A DNA stretch of 15,610 nt, taken from NCBI GenBank assembly GCA_003488525.1, contig DNLG01000095.1, forward strand, positions 4,280 through 19,889. The letters run 5' to 3'. Shown piece by piece: positions 1 through 6,964 of this stretch. Numbering within the stretch: the first letter of the stretch is position 1; each line of letters starts with the position of its first letter. The position numbers and the translations under genes are program-made. The notes under the pieces were generated by a model. That model searched no databases. It saw nothing but the letters and a program-made list of their open reading frames with translations, and was not told the DNA's origin. Origin of the DNA: Bacteroidota bacterium (GTDB lineage Bacteria; Bacteroidota; Ignavibacteria; Kapaibacteriales; Kapaibacteriaceae).

Positions 1-1
1 C

Positions 2-127
2 GCCACCGGTGCCCGTGTTCGCGTTGTTCGTGAGTCAACAACAATGGACATCGCTGACCTTGCTTCGGGTGTGTACTACGTTCGCTTCGTCGACGGTACA
101 ACGCGCCAGGTCGTAATCCAGCGCTGA
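2..127 (+). CDS. C-terminal fragment of a T9SS-sorted secreted protein
   Basis: Only the last 41 codons lie in the window, in frame 2 and ending at TGA 125-127. The visible residues include DIADLASGVYYVRF followed by a short turn and the end RQVVIQR. This is the pattern of a type A T9SS C-terminal sorting domain: a hydrophobic LASGxYYVR strand, then a basic terminal strand. Known T9SS cargo carries such a domain, which is cleaved when the protein crosses the outer membrane. The catalytic or structural part lies upstream of the window, so its function cannot be told. A strong intrinsic terminator begins 43 bases after the stop, so this gene ends its transcription unit. Confidence 0.7.
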   Translation, partial: ATGARVRVVRESTTMDIADLASGVYYVRFVDGTTRQVVIQR

Positions 128-170
128 TCGGTCCTCGATAAGCCCTCTGCACGACATCTGCTTTTTAACC

Positions 171-209
171 CGGGGATCGATGGCGCGAGCCGTCGGTCCC
201 CGTTGTTTT
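171..209 (+). terminator. Strong intrinsic terminator, 14-bp stem with GCGA loop
   Basis: Bases 171-184 pair with 189-202 over 14 consecutive positions. The outer six are CGGGGA/TCCCCG, and only two of the 14 pairs are T-G wobbles. The loop is GCGA, a GNRA tetraloop. TTGTTTT follows directly at 203-209. This is a textbook Rho-independent terminator for the T9SS gene ending at 127. It also makes a TTG start at 203 for the next gene very unlikely, because that codon would sit in the T tract. Confidence 0.85.
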
Positions 210-238
210 CCCCAACCACGCAATTGCCCGGGCGCACC

Positions 239-2176
239 ATGAATCGCTACCTGTTTGCAGTGATCCTTGCTTCATTACCGCTGTTCATTGGTTATGAGAC
301 ACACTATGGCGCCAATGACCGACGTCGCAGCACTGCAGCCATTATCGAGCACGTTACACGTCAGGCCGAACGTCAGGCGCGGACGTTTCGTGATCATGCC
401 GCTCGTATCGAGCACGCTGACTCCATCAAGGGGCTGATGGATTCGTACGAACAACTACGGCTCAGCTACAAAGCCATGGAGCCCCTTATCGAGCATATTG
501 ACCCATCGCTGGTATCGATGTTTCTCAACGGTGCGCCCCTTCCCAAGCTCGATACAAAGTCGCAGTTCCTGGACATCCTCGAACCGCACGGCCTTCAGGT
601 CATCGATGAGATGATGGGGCAGACTGCCGATACACTGCTGGCTGCCAAGCTGGCATTGGTCGAAGAGGCGGATAACTTCCTTTCGAATATCACTTCGGCT
701 GGTGGTCTTCTGCGCTCGACGTTGTGGACTGACCGGCTCATGCTGGAATCTGCCCGCACCGGTGTTATGCGCCTCTCGATGATGGGGCTGTCGAACTTCG
801 ATCGTCCCGGTACTGAGCCATCGCTGCTTGATCAGCGGCCCATCCTGCAGACGATCCGCGCGTTGATCATGACATTTCACGGCGACTGTGTTCGGTCGAA
901 CATCACTGCCATACACGATGAGCTGCTTCGGCACATCGATGGAGCGTTGAATGAGCTACTCACGCCCGACAGTGCGATCGATAAGGTCGAGCTGATCCGC
1001 AGGTATCTCGACCCACTCTATGGAGACATCGCTCGCATGCAGCTTTCTCTCGGGATCGAGCTCTCCACCGAGGCCGGCCCGGCCCAGCCAGTCGTAAACC
1101 CGACAACCGAAAGCATGTTTTCTTCCACCACGCTGATGCCTTCTTCAGCCAGTGGACTTCATTACAAGAGCATTACCCCTGCCCTTGTCGATCTCGGCCG
1201 CTTGCTGTTCTTTGATCCCGTTCTCTCGTCAAACAATCAGCGTGCCTGCGCTTCCTGTCACGATCCGAACAAGGCCTTCACTGACGGACTTAAGCAGGGT
1301 ATGGCCATTGATCATCAGGGATCGCTAAAACGCAATACACCAACTGTTCTCAACGCTGTGTTTTCGCGGCGGTTCTTCTACGATCTGCGTGCAATGCGAA
1401 TCAGCGACGTCGTATCGCATGTGATCACCGACGAGCTGGAGTTTCACTCTACGCTGGTCGACGTTGTCGGACGACTCCGACAGTCGGACGAGTACATCCA
1501 GCTCTTCGAGCAGGCCACCGCCGCGAAGGGGGCTTCGGCGATCGATCCCACGAATGTCTCCCTGGCTCTTGCTGCCTACCTGACGACACTTGTGAGCTTC
1601 AACGCGCCGATGGACCGCTACCTCCGAGGTGAGAACGTAGCAATCACCGCGTCTGAACGTCGCGGCTTCCATCTCTTCATGGGTAAGGCCGTCTGTGCAA
1701 CGTGCCACTTCCCACCAACCTATGCCGGGTACGTTCCTCCGGCATTTCTCGAGTCGGAGTCGGAAGTGATTGGCGTCCCGCTACGCGCCGATACGGCAGA
1801 CGCTATCGCCGACCCTGACGTAGGCCGCTCCGGCGGAATCATGCGGGAGAACTCGCCGATCTACCGCGGATCCTTCAAGACTCCAACACTTCGTAATGTG
1901 GCGCTGACGTCACCGTACTTTCACAACGGATCCTACACTACGCTGCGTCAGGTCGTGGACTTCTACCACAGAGGGGGTGGGGCTGGTATTGGAATTGATC
2001 TGCCTCATCAGACCCTGCCATTTGATCGTCTCGATCTGACTGAGCAGGATGCCCAGGACCTGGTCGCCTTCATGGAGGCACTCACCGACACTTCGCTGAA
2101 AGTGGTGGTGCCGACAAGACTTCCACGCTTCGCCTCAGATCAGCTTAACAAGCGTCGAATCGGCGGCGCATACTGA
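239..2176 (+). CDS. Di-haem cytochrome c peroxidase (MauG/CcpA family) with long N-terminal extension
   Basis: The start is ATG 239 (645 residues). The reading frame stays open to a TTG at 203, but that codon lies in the terminator T tract. Residues 1-20 form a hydrophobic export signal or anchor, so the protein should be periplasmic. The peroxidase domain begins near residue 315 with GRLLFFDPVLSSNNQRACASCH, first haem at C337-C340-H341. RNTPTVLNAVF and a RRFFYDLRA segment follow, the latter usually FFWDGRA in this family. The second haem site is CATCH (C486-C489-H490), followed by FKTPTLRN and PYFHNGSYTTL (P559-G564). Family members reduce H2O2 with electrons from cytochrome c, or oxidise a partner protein (MauG). 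Residues ~25-310 are an all-helical, charged region I do not recognise. Ordinary family members are about 320-370 residues, so this one is nearly doubled. The substrate is not predictable. Confidence 0.88.
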   Translation: MNRYLFAVILASLPLFIGYETHYGANDRRRSTAAIIEHVTRQAERQARTFRDHAARIEHADSIKGLMDSYEQLRLSYKAMEPLIEHIDPSLVSMFLNGAPLPKLDTKSQFLDILEPHGLQVIDEMMGQTADTLLAAKLALVEEADNFLSNITSAGGLLRSTLWTDRLMLESARTGVMRLSMMGLSNFDRPGTEPSLLDQRPILQTIRALIMTFHGDCVRSNITAIHDELLRHIDGALNELLTPDSAIDKVELIRRYLDPLYGDIARMQLSLGIELSTEAGPAQPVVNPTTESMFSSTTLMPSSASGLHYKSITPALVDLGRLLFFDPVLSSNNQRACASCHDPNKAFTDGLKQGMAIDHQGSLKRNTPTVLNAVFSRRFFYDLRAMRISDVVSHVITDELEFHSTLVDVVGRLRQSDEYIQLFEQATAAKGASAIDPTNVSLALAAYLTTLVSFNAPMDRYLRGENVAITASERRGFHLFMGKAVCATCHFPPTYAGYVPPAFLESESEVIGVPLRADTADAIADPDVGRSGGIMRENSPIYRGSFKTPTLRNVALTSPYFHNGSYTTLRQVVDFYHRGGGAGIGIDLPHQTLPFDRLDLTEQDAQDLVAFMEALTDTSLKVVVPTRLPRFASDQLNKRRIGGAY

Positions 2177-2184
2177 TCTGCACA

Positions 2185-2211
2185 GCAAGCACCCTTCGGT
2201 GGGTAACTTGC
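2185..2211 (+). promoter_or_regulatory. Hairpin just upstream of the nuclease start codon
   Basis: GCAAG (2185-2189) pairs with CTTGC (2207-2211), and ACCC (2191-2194) with GGGT (2201-2204). A 1x2 internal loop separates the two stems, and TTCGGT forms the apical loop. No T tract follows, so it is not an evident terminator. It fills most of the 39-base gap between the peroxidase stop and ATG 2216 and covers the place where a ribosome binding site would be. It may be a processing or translational element. That role is inference. Confidence 0.4.
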
Positions 2212-2215
2212 AGGC

Positions 2216-3370
2216 ATGGTCAGAGGCACTATCATCGCTGCATGGCTTGTCGGGGCCTGTGTTGCTACGGCCGCCGACACCGTGCGCGTCTGCTCGTACA
2301 ACCTGCTCAAGTTCAGTCAGGATAACGAGGACGGACGCATTCCGCAATTCAAGCGGATCCTTGACAGCATCCGACCCGACATCGTTGTCTGCTCGGAAGT
2401 GGCCGATGCGTCGGTCGGACCGCGCTTTGTTTCCGAGGTTCTGACGTATGAACCGTTTGCGGCCACACCATACTACGACGGGCCGGACACGGAGATCACG
2501 GTACTCTATAACCAGCGAGTGTTGCGCCTGCTGGGCACGACGAGGATTCCAACGGAACTGCGCGACATCTTCGAGACGACCTTCGAGCATCTCGATGACA
2601 AGGGAGATCCTGACGACACACTCGTCGTCTACGGCGTTCACTTGAAAGCCTCGTCGTCGACATCTGATGAGCAGCAGCGAACGCGGGAAGTAACGGCCCT
2701 AACCTTACGCATGACCACACGTCGCAACGTCATTGTCGCCGGCGACTATAACGTCTACCGTCCGGACGAGCCGGCCCTTCAGGCCCTTATAGGTCCATCT
2801 GCAATCCGTCGATTCATTGACCCACTCGGCTCGAACTGGCGTCGCAACGATGCTGCGTTTGCTTCGTACTACACGCAGTGCACCCGTGCTACAACGATCT
2901 CCAGTTGCGGAGGGGGCGTCGATGGCGGCATCGACGACCGCTTCGACTTCATCCTGTCAAGTGCAGAGCTTGCTCCGCGTGTGCTCACATCCACCTACAC
3001 GGCCTTCGGCAACGATGGCGCCATACGGTTCAACAGATCCATCAACGACCCGCCAAATCAGAAGGTCAGTGCGGAAATGGCCGCTGCTCTTCTTTGCGCC
3101 TCTGATCATCTGCCGATCTATGTCGACGTGATCCTCGGTGATGTGCCGGCCTCGGTTGATGACGCCGATGCCACCCCGTGGTGGACCTGTGACGGTCGAA
3201 CCATCACGGTCGCGCCGGCCACACCCGATGTGTCCGTGTACTCCCTGCAAGGAAATCGTGTGGCACTGCTGCCAACCTCCAATGCGATACAGCGCATTGA
3301 GGATCTGCCGACCGGGATGTACATCCTGCAGCAGCAGTTCCAGAACGCGCGGGCTCTGATCGTTCGCTAA
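2216..3370 (+). CDS. Secreted endonuclease/exonuclease/phosphatase-family enzyme with T9SS sorting tail
   Basis: 384 residues. Residues 1-20 are a signal peptide with a probable AxA cleavage before D21. The EEP (DNase I-like) motifs appear in order: SYNLLKF (N29), VVCSEV (E61, Mg ligand), YGVHLKA (H142), AGDYNV (D177, N179), DRFDFI (~D244) and SDHLP (D297-H298, catalytic His pair). The metal site and catalytic His therefore look complete. The family cleaves phosphodiester or phosphoester bonds in nucleic acids, lipids or inositides, so the substrate is open. Residues ~315-384 look like a T9SS sorting domain: a SVYSLQGNRV strand, EDLPTGMYILQ, and a basic end ARALIVR. The enzyme is probably exported to the surface or medium. 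It follows the peroxidase by 39 bases and may be cotranscribed. Extracellular nuclease for phosphate or DNA scavenging is a reasonable guess. Confidence 0.85.
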   Translation: MVRGTIIAAWLVGACVATAADTVRVCSYNLLKFSQDNEDGRIPQFKRILDSIRPDIVVCSEVADASVGPRFVSEVLTYEPFAATPYYDGPDTEITVLYNQRVLRLLGTTRIPTELRDIFETTFEHLDDKGDPDDTLVVYGVHLKASSSTSDEQQRTREVTALTLRMTTRRNVIVAGDYNVYRPDEPALQALIGPSAIRRFIDPLGSNWRRNDAAFASYYTQCTRATTISSCGGGVDGGIDDRFDFILSSAELAPRVLTSTYTAFGNDGAIRFNRSINDPPNQKVSAEMAAALLCASDHLPIYVDVILGDVPASVDDADATPWWTCDGRTITVAPATPDVSVYSLQGNRVALLPTSNAIQRIEDLPTGMYILQQQFQNARALIVR

Positions 3371-3379
3371 CGCCTGCTA

Positions 3380-3398
3380 AGGGGCTCATCAGCCCCCT
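3380..3398. terminator. Small bidirectional hairpin between convergent genes
   Basis: GGGGCT (3381-3386) and AGCCCC (3391-3396) form a 6-bp GC stem with a CATC loop. It lies between the stops of the nuclease (3370) and the deoxyhypusine synthase-like gene (3403). No run of T follows on either strand, so it is a weak or Rho-assisted terminator at best. The right arm is also one copy of the overrepresented octamer AGCCCCCT. Confidence 0.5.
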
Positions 3399-3402
3399 GA
3401 CA

Positions 3403-4377
3403 TCACTTTCCGAGAAGCCAGGCGAAGATCAGCGGAGCGACGATTGTGGCGTCCGACTCGATGATGAACTTCGGCGTGGTAATGTCGAGCTTGCCCCAGG
3501 TGATCTTCTCGTTCGGGACAGCGCCGGAGTACGATCCGTAGGACGTCGTGCTGTCGGAGATCTGACAGAAGTACGACCAGAACGGCACGTCGTGCCACTC
3601 GAGGTCCTGATACATCATCGGCACAACGCAGATCGGGAAGTCACCGGCTATGCCCCCACCGATCTGGAAGAAGCCGACGCCCTTGCCTTCGGAGTTCTTG
3701 CGGTACCAGTCAGAGAGCCAGACCATGTAGTCGATGCCGCTCTTCATGGTCGTCGATGTCAGCTCGCCCTTGATGCAGTACGAGGCGAAGATGTTCCCCA
3801 TCGTTGAGTCTTCCCATCCCGGGACAACGATCGGCAGATTCTTCTCCGCCGCCGCGATCATCCAGGAGTTCTTCGGGTCGATCTCGTAGTACTGCTCCAT
3901 CTCTCCGCTCAGGAGCATCTTGTACATGTACTCGTGCGGGAAGTAGCGCTGGCCGGCATCTTCGGCCATCTTCCACTGCTTGTGAATGTGCTTCTGAATA
4001 CGGCGGAAGGCTTCTTCTTCCGGGATACAGGTGTCGGTGACGCGGTTAAAGCCCCCTTCAAGCAAAGACCATTCGTCCTGCGGAGAGAGATCGCGATAGT
4101 TTGGCACGCGCTTGTAGTGCGAATGTGCCACGAGGTTCATGATGTCTTCTTCGAGGTTAGCGCCCGTGCACGAGATGATCTGCACCTTGTCCTGGCGGAT
4201 CATCTCGGCAAGACTGATGCCCAGTTCTGCCGTGCTCATGGCACCGGCAAGCGTGACCATCATCTTACCACCTTCGGCCAGGTGCGTTTCATAACCTTTG
4301 GCTGCATCGACCAGGGCCGCTGCGTTGAAGTGCAGGTAGTTTGCTTCGATAAACTGTGATATGGGTCCGCGTTGCAT
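3403..4377 (-). CDS. Deoxyhypusine synthase-like protein
   Basis: The start is chosen at ATG 4377 because GGAG stands 5 bases before it. The open frame runs upstream to 4470, but the extra 31 residues look non-coding. 324 residues, TGA at 3403. The deoxyhypusine synthase fold is recognisable from TLAGAMSTAELG (43-54), SCTGANLEEDI (69-79, matching the NAD-binding TAGGxEEDL), VVPGWEDSTMGN (184-195), GGGIAGDF (240-247) and TWGK (293-296). K296 matches the lysine that forms the enzyme-butylamine intermediate in human DHS (K329), and W294 matches W327. D246 replaces human H288, and there are about nine extra residues between there and the lysine. Eukaryotic and archaeal DHS modifies eIF5A with spermidine using NAD. 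Bacteria lack eIF5A, so this homologue probably acts on a small polyamine, as homospermidine synthases derived from DHS do. The exact reaction is not known. Confidence 0.82.
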   Translation of the reverse strand: MQRGPISQFIEANYLHFNAAALVDAAKGYETHLAEGGKMMVTLAGAMSTAELGISLAEMIRQDKVQIISCTGANLEEDIMNLVAHSHYKRVPNYRDLSPQDEWSLLEGGFNRVTDTCIPEEEAFRRIQKHIHKQWKMAEDAGQRYFPHEYMYKMLLSGEMEQYYEIDPKNSWMIAAAEKNLPIVVPGWEDSTMGNIFASYCIKGELTSTTMKSGIDYMVWLSDWYRKNSEGKGVGFFQIGGGIAGDFPICVVPMMYQDLEWHDVPFWSYFCQISDSTTSYGSYSGAVPNEKITWGKLDITTPKFIIESDATIVAPLIFAWLLGK

Positions 4378-4380
4378 GTC

Positions 4381-4386
4381 AGCTCC
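4381..4386 (-). promoter_or_regulatory. Ribosome binding site of the deoxyhypusine synthase-like gene
   Basis: On the minus strand this reads GGAGCT, with the GGAG core 5 bases before ATG 4377. It decides the start of that gene in favour of the shorter 324-residue protein. Confidence 0.6.
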
Positions 4387-4404
4387 ATGTTCGATAGTGG
4401 ACGG

Positions 4405-4412
4405 CAAAATTA
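4405..4412 (-). promoter_or_regulatory. Candidate -7 promoter element, TAATTTTG
   Basis: Read on the minus strand, these eight bases match TAnnTTTG, the -7 consensus of Bacteroidota housekeeping promoters. They lie 28 bases before ATG 4377, in the 81-bp gap between two divergent genes. I see no good TTTG at the expected -33 distance, so the call is tentative. Confidence 0.35.
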
Positions 4413-4458
4413 CCACGGATCGGCTACCGCACAGAGGGGAGTGTCCTATATTGTCGGC

Positions 4459-5538
4459 ATGGTACAGCACATTCCCTGGTCCCGGGTAACTGGTTTCTCG
4501 GCCGCTCTTCTTGCGCTGATCGCCACAGGCATCGTTCTCAAGAATCTGAGTGGCATTCTCATCCCGTTTGTTCTGGCGGGATTCTTTTCGATTCTGTTTA
4601 AACCCTTCGTGCAGACGCTCCGCTCCAAGGGCGTGCCCATGGTCATCTGCCTTCTTCTGGTGCTGCTGATCTCCGGGACGGCACTTTGGGTTGTTTACGT
4701 CATCGTTGCCGCGGGAATCGAGGCATTTCAGCAGCGCTCGCTCTACTACTCACAGCAGCTGCAGAGCGTCATTGCTTCCCTCAACGAGGCTATCAGCCCC
4801 ATGCTGCGGCGGGCAAAGATCAAGACCATCACTTGGGGTGACATCGTATCAGCAGAACGCGTGACGTCGTTCGCGACATCGCAGCTGACGGCAATGTTCA
4901 CCGTACTTAGTGACGGGTTTATGGTGTTGCTGTATCTGGTCTTTATGCTCCTTGGACACGAGGCCTTTCCTGCAAAGGTTCGTGCGGCCTTCCCCGATGA
5001 ACGTGGCACGATGGTGCTGGCACTGTTTCGCACTCTTAACACCAAGGTTCGAAAGTATCTGATCGTCAAGACCGGATTCAATCTTCTGAACGGCTTCATT
5101 ACGTGGATCATCCTTGAGATGTTCGGTGTGGACTTTGCGCCGCTGATCGGTCTTCTGGCCTTCATCTTCCACTACATTCCCAACATCGGCTCGATCATCT
5201 CGACGTTGATCCCGTCGCTGCTGTTTCTGCTGCAGACACGGGACATCGCCCAGGTCGCCCTACTGACGGCGATCCTGACCGTCGCACATAACATCATCGG
5301 CAACACGATTGAGCCCAAGGTCATGGGCGACAGACTGGACCTGAGTCCGGTTGTGGTTCTCTTTTCTCTGATCTTCTGGGGCTGGATGTGGGGCATTGTT
5401 GGCATGGTGCTTTCCATACCCATCATGGCCGTGACGAAGGCTCTTCTTGGAAGCGTCGACTCAACACGTCCGCTGGCCATCCTGATGGGTGCCGGGGAGC
5501 CCCCTGCTGTCGACCTTCAAGAGCCTGCTGCATCCTAA
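4459..5538 (+). CDS. AI-2E family transporter (UPF0118 membrane protein)
   Basis: The start is ATG 4459 (359 residues). The frame stays open upstream to 4372, but that part overlaps the divergent gene's start and control region. A GTG at 4441 is possible, but its purine stretch would be too close. The protein has N-terminal hydrophobic segments (about 10-45 and 65-90), a soluble loop (~95-145) and a C-terminal group of membrane spans. The C-terminal part carries the family pattern FIFHYIPNIGSIISTLIP, then NTIEPKVMGDRLDLSPVVVLFSL and WGWMWGIVGM. Members include TqsA (autoinducer-2 exporter) and PerM, and several relatives act as Na+/H+ antiporters, so the name does not fix the substrate. It is the first gene of a five-gene operon, with the next start 8 bases after its stop. 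Confidence 0.9.
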   Translation: MVQHIPWSRVTGFSAALLALIATGIVLKNLSGILIPFVLAGFFSILFKPFVQTLRSKGVPMVICLLLVLLISGTALWVVYVIVAAGIEAFQQRSLYYSQQLQSVIASLNEAISPMLRRAKIKTITWGDIVSAERVTSFATSQLTAMFTVLSDGFMVLLYLVFMLLGHEAFPAKVRAAFPDERGTMVLALFRTLNTKVRKYLIVKTGFNLLNGFITWIILEMFGVDFAPLIGLLAFIFHYIPNIGSIISTLIPSLLFLLQTRDIAQVALLTAILTVAHNIIGNTIEPKVMGDRLDLSPVVVLFSLIFWGWMWGIVGMVLSIPIMAVTKALLGSVDSTRPLAILMGAGEPPAVDLQEPAAS

Positions 5539-5546
5539 CTTTGTGC

Positions 5547-6221
5547 ATGCACATTGAGCTTAGTGAGATCACTGTTAACAGTCGGCACGGTCCGATCGTC
5601 TCCGGCATTACGCTGTCGATCTCGTCGCCGTCTCGCGTCGTGATCTCGGGTCCGGCCTCCTGTGGCAAGTCTACCCTGATATCGGTTCTTCGCGGCTCGT
5701 CCGCGCCGAGCAGCGGCAGCGTCACGGTCGATGGCCTCCCGCTTACCTTCACTTCGGGCAAGCAGATTCGGGCACACCAGCGCCGTGTTGGCGTGATCGC
5801 GCAGATACCGGTGTTTGACCGGGATCTCACGGTGTTCGAGAACATTCTTCTGGCCGGTGCCGCAAGGGGGCTCACGCGCGAGCAGGCCACCTCAGCGGCT
5901 CTGGAGGCACTGGCCGACGTCGGTATGAGCCACCGGCGTCAGCATCGGGTTGATGAGCTTTCCGATGCCGAGCGAACACTCGTCGGCATGGCGCGTGCCT
6001 TCATCGGTCCGGTTGAGATCCTGCTGATCGACGATGCCTTTGTCGGCCTTGACGAGCCAACGCTCCGGTCGGCGCTTGACAGCGTTATTGCAGCGACGGG
6101 CCGACGAGAGATCGCTCTGGTGATCACAACGTCCGATGCGACGCTGGCAGATGTTGTTCCCGATTCGCAGCGATATACCATGCATGACGGTCGACTTTCA
6201 CCTCTGCAGGAGGCGGCATGA
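5547..6221 (+). CDS. FtsE-like ABC ATPase with degenerate catalytic motifs
   Basis: The start is ATG 5547, giving 224 residues, a usual length for a lone ABC ATPase. An upstream open frame overlaps the transporter and is rejected. Walker A is GPASCGKST (35-43), intact. The Q-loop glutamine is Q86, and RRVGVIAQIPVFDRDLTVFENI resembles FtsE/LolD-type proteins. Three key sites deviate. The signature reads LSDAE (138-142) instead of LSGGQ. Walker B ends IDD, so D163 replaces the catalytic Glu. The switch reads TTSD, with S196 in place of the His. ATP binding looks possible but hydrolysis may be slow or lost. No permease or FtsX-like partner lies next to it. The 3' end carries the AGGAGG of dapB and overlaps it by 4 bases (ATGA). 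FtsE of cell division is the nearest relative by eye, but this is uncertain. Confidence 0.8.
   Translation: MHIELSEITVNSRHGPIVSGITLSISSPSRVVISGPASCGKSTLISVLRGSSAPSSGSVTVDGLPLTFTSGKQIRAHQRRVGVIAQIPVFDRDLTVFENILLAGAARGLTREQATSAALEALADVGMSHRRQHRVDELSDAERTLVGMARAFIGPVEILLIDDAFVGLDEPTLRSALDSVIAATGRREIALVITTSDATLADVVPDSQRYTMHDGRLSPLQEAA
6208..6213 (+). promoter_or_regulatory. Shine-Dalgarno AGGAGG of dapB
   Basis: A full AGGAGG sits 4 bases before ATG 6218, inside the last codons of the ABC ATPase gene. Together with the ATGA overlap it supports translational coupling of the two genes. Confidence 0.65.
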
Positions 6222-6964
6222 CGCGTATCGCCATCATCGGTCACGGGGCTATGGGACGCGAGGTAGAACAACTTGCCTCGCCCCTTGGCATGACGGTCAC
6301 GGAGATCTTTGACCTGACGCGTCCAGTCACCTCTGCAGACCGCGACACATTCGACGTGGCCATTGATTTCTCCTGGCCCGATGCGGTGGTTGAAAACGTC
6401 CGCGCCGTGAGTGCAATCGGCCGTCCGATCGTGATCGGTACAACGGGCTGGTACGGTAGCATGGACGAGGTTGCAAAGCTGGTTGAATCCGGACAGATCG
6501 GCTGCGTATGGGGCTCGAACTTCAACATCGGCACACACCTGTTTCTTCGCGTGGTGCGCCGCGCCGCAGAGCTCATTGATCCGTACACAGCGTTCGATGT
6601 TGCCATCCACGAGTGGCATCATCACCGCAAGAGAGATAGCCCCAGTGGCACCGCTCTGAGCACCGCACAGAACATTCTCGCGGCTCTGCAACGCAAAACG
6701 CATATCGTGAGTGAAGCGCAGCATGAGCGGATCGACCCGGCGGCACTGCATGTCACGTCAACTCGCGTCGGGGATGTTGTCGGACGGCACCAGGTTACCA
6801 TCGACAGTCCATACGAAAGCCTGGAGATCACTCATACGGCCAAGAACCGTCAGGGATTTGCTCAGGGGGCTCTCCTTGCGGCATCCTGGATAGAGCACCG
6901 AAAAGGATTTTACGACGTCAGTAGCGTCATCGATTCACTCACCCAAGACAAAGAAGCGCCATGA
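6218..6964 (+). CDS. dapB: 4-hydroxy-tetrahydrodipicolinate reductase
   Basis: 248 residues, the usual size. DapB reduces 4-hydroxy-tetrahydrodipicolinate to tetrahydrodipicolinate with NAD(P)H, a step to lysine and meso-diaminopimelate for peptidoglycan. The N-terminal Rossmann motif is IIGHGAMGRE (6-15), and GTTGW (74-78) lies in the cofactor domain. The active-site block HEWHHHRKRDSPSGTA spans 131-146: H134 and K138 correspond to the catalytic His159 and Lys163 of E. coli, and SGT binds the substrate carboxylate. All key residues are present. It overlaps its upstream and downstream neighbours by ATGA, so it is the middle gene of a tight operon. No other lysine gene is in the window. Confidence 0.95.
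   Translation: MTRIAIIGHGAMGREVEQLASPLGMTVTEIFDLTRPVTSADRDTFDVAIDFSWPDAVVENVRAVSAIGRPIVIGTTGWYGSMDEVAKLVESGQIGCVWGSNFNIGTHLFLRVVRRAAELIDPYTAFDVAIHEWHHHRKRDSPSGTALSTAQNILAALQRKTHIVSEAQHERIDPAALHVTSTRVGDVVGRHQVTIDSPYESLEITHTAKNRQGFAQGALLAASWIEHRKGFYDVSSVIDSLTQDKEAP

Noticed and set aside
203..238. TTG start at 203 for the peroxidase
   Set aside because: The codon lies in the T tract of the terminator. ATG 239 directly begins the hydrophobic export signal.
455..934. Long antisense open frames inside the peroxidase gene (and similar ones in most genes)
   Set aside because: They mirror a well-supported gene, have no recognisable domain, and show the composition of frame shadows in GC-rich DNA.
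4459..5538. Reading the AI-2E family gene as a quorum-sensing exporter
   Set aside because: The family name is historical and members have different substrates. No luxS or related gene is in the window.
5939..6751. 270-codon minus-strand open frame across the ABC ATPase/dapB junction
   Set aside because: It runs antisense to two genes with intact family motifs, and its own translation has no recognisable domain.
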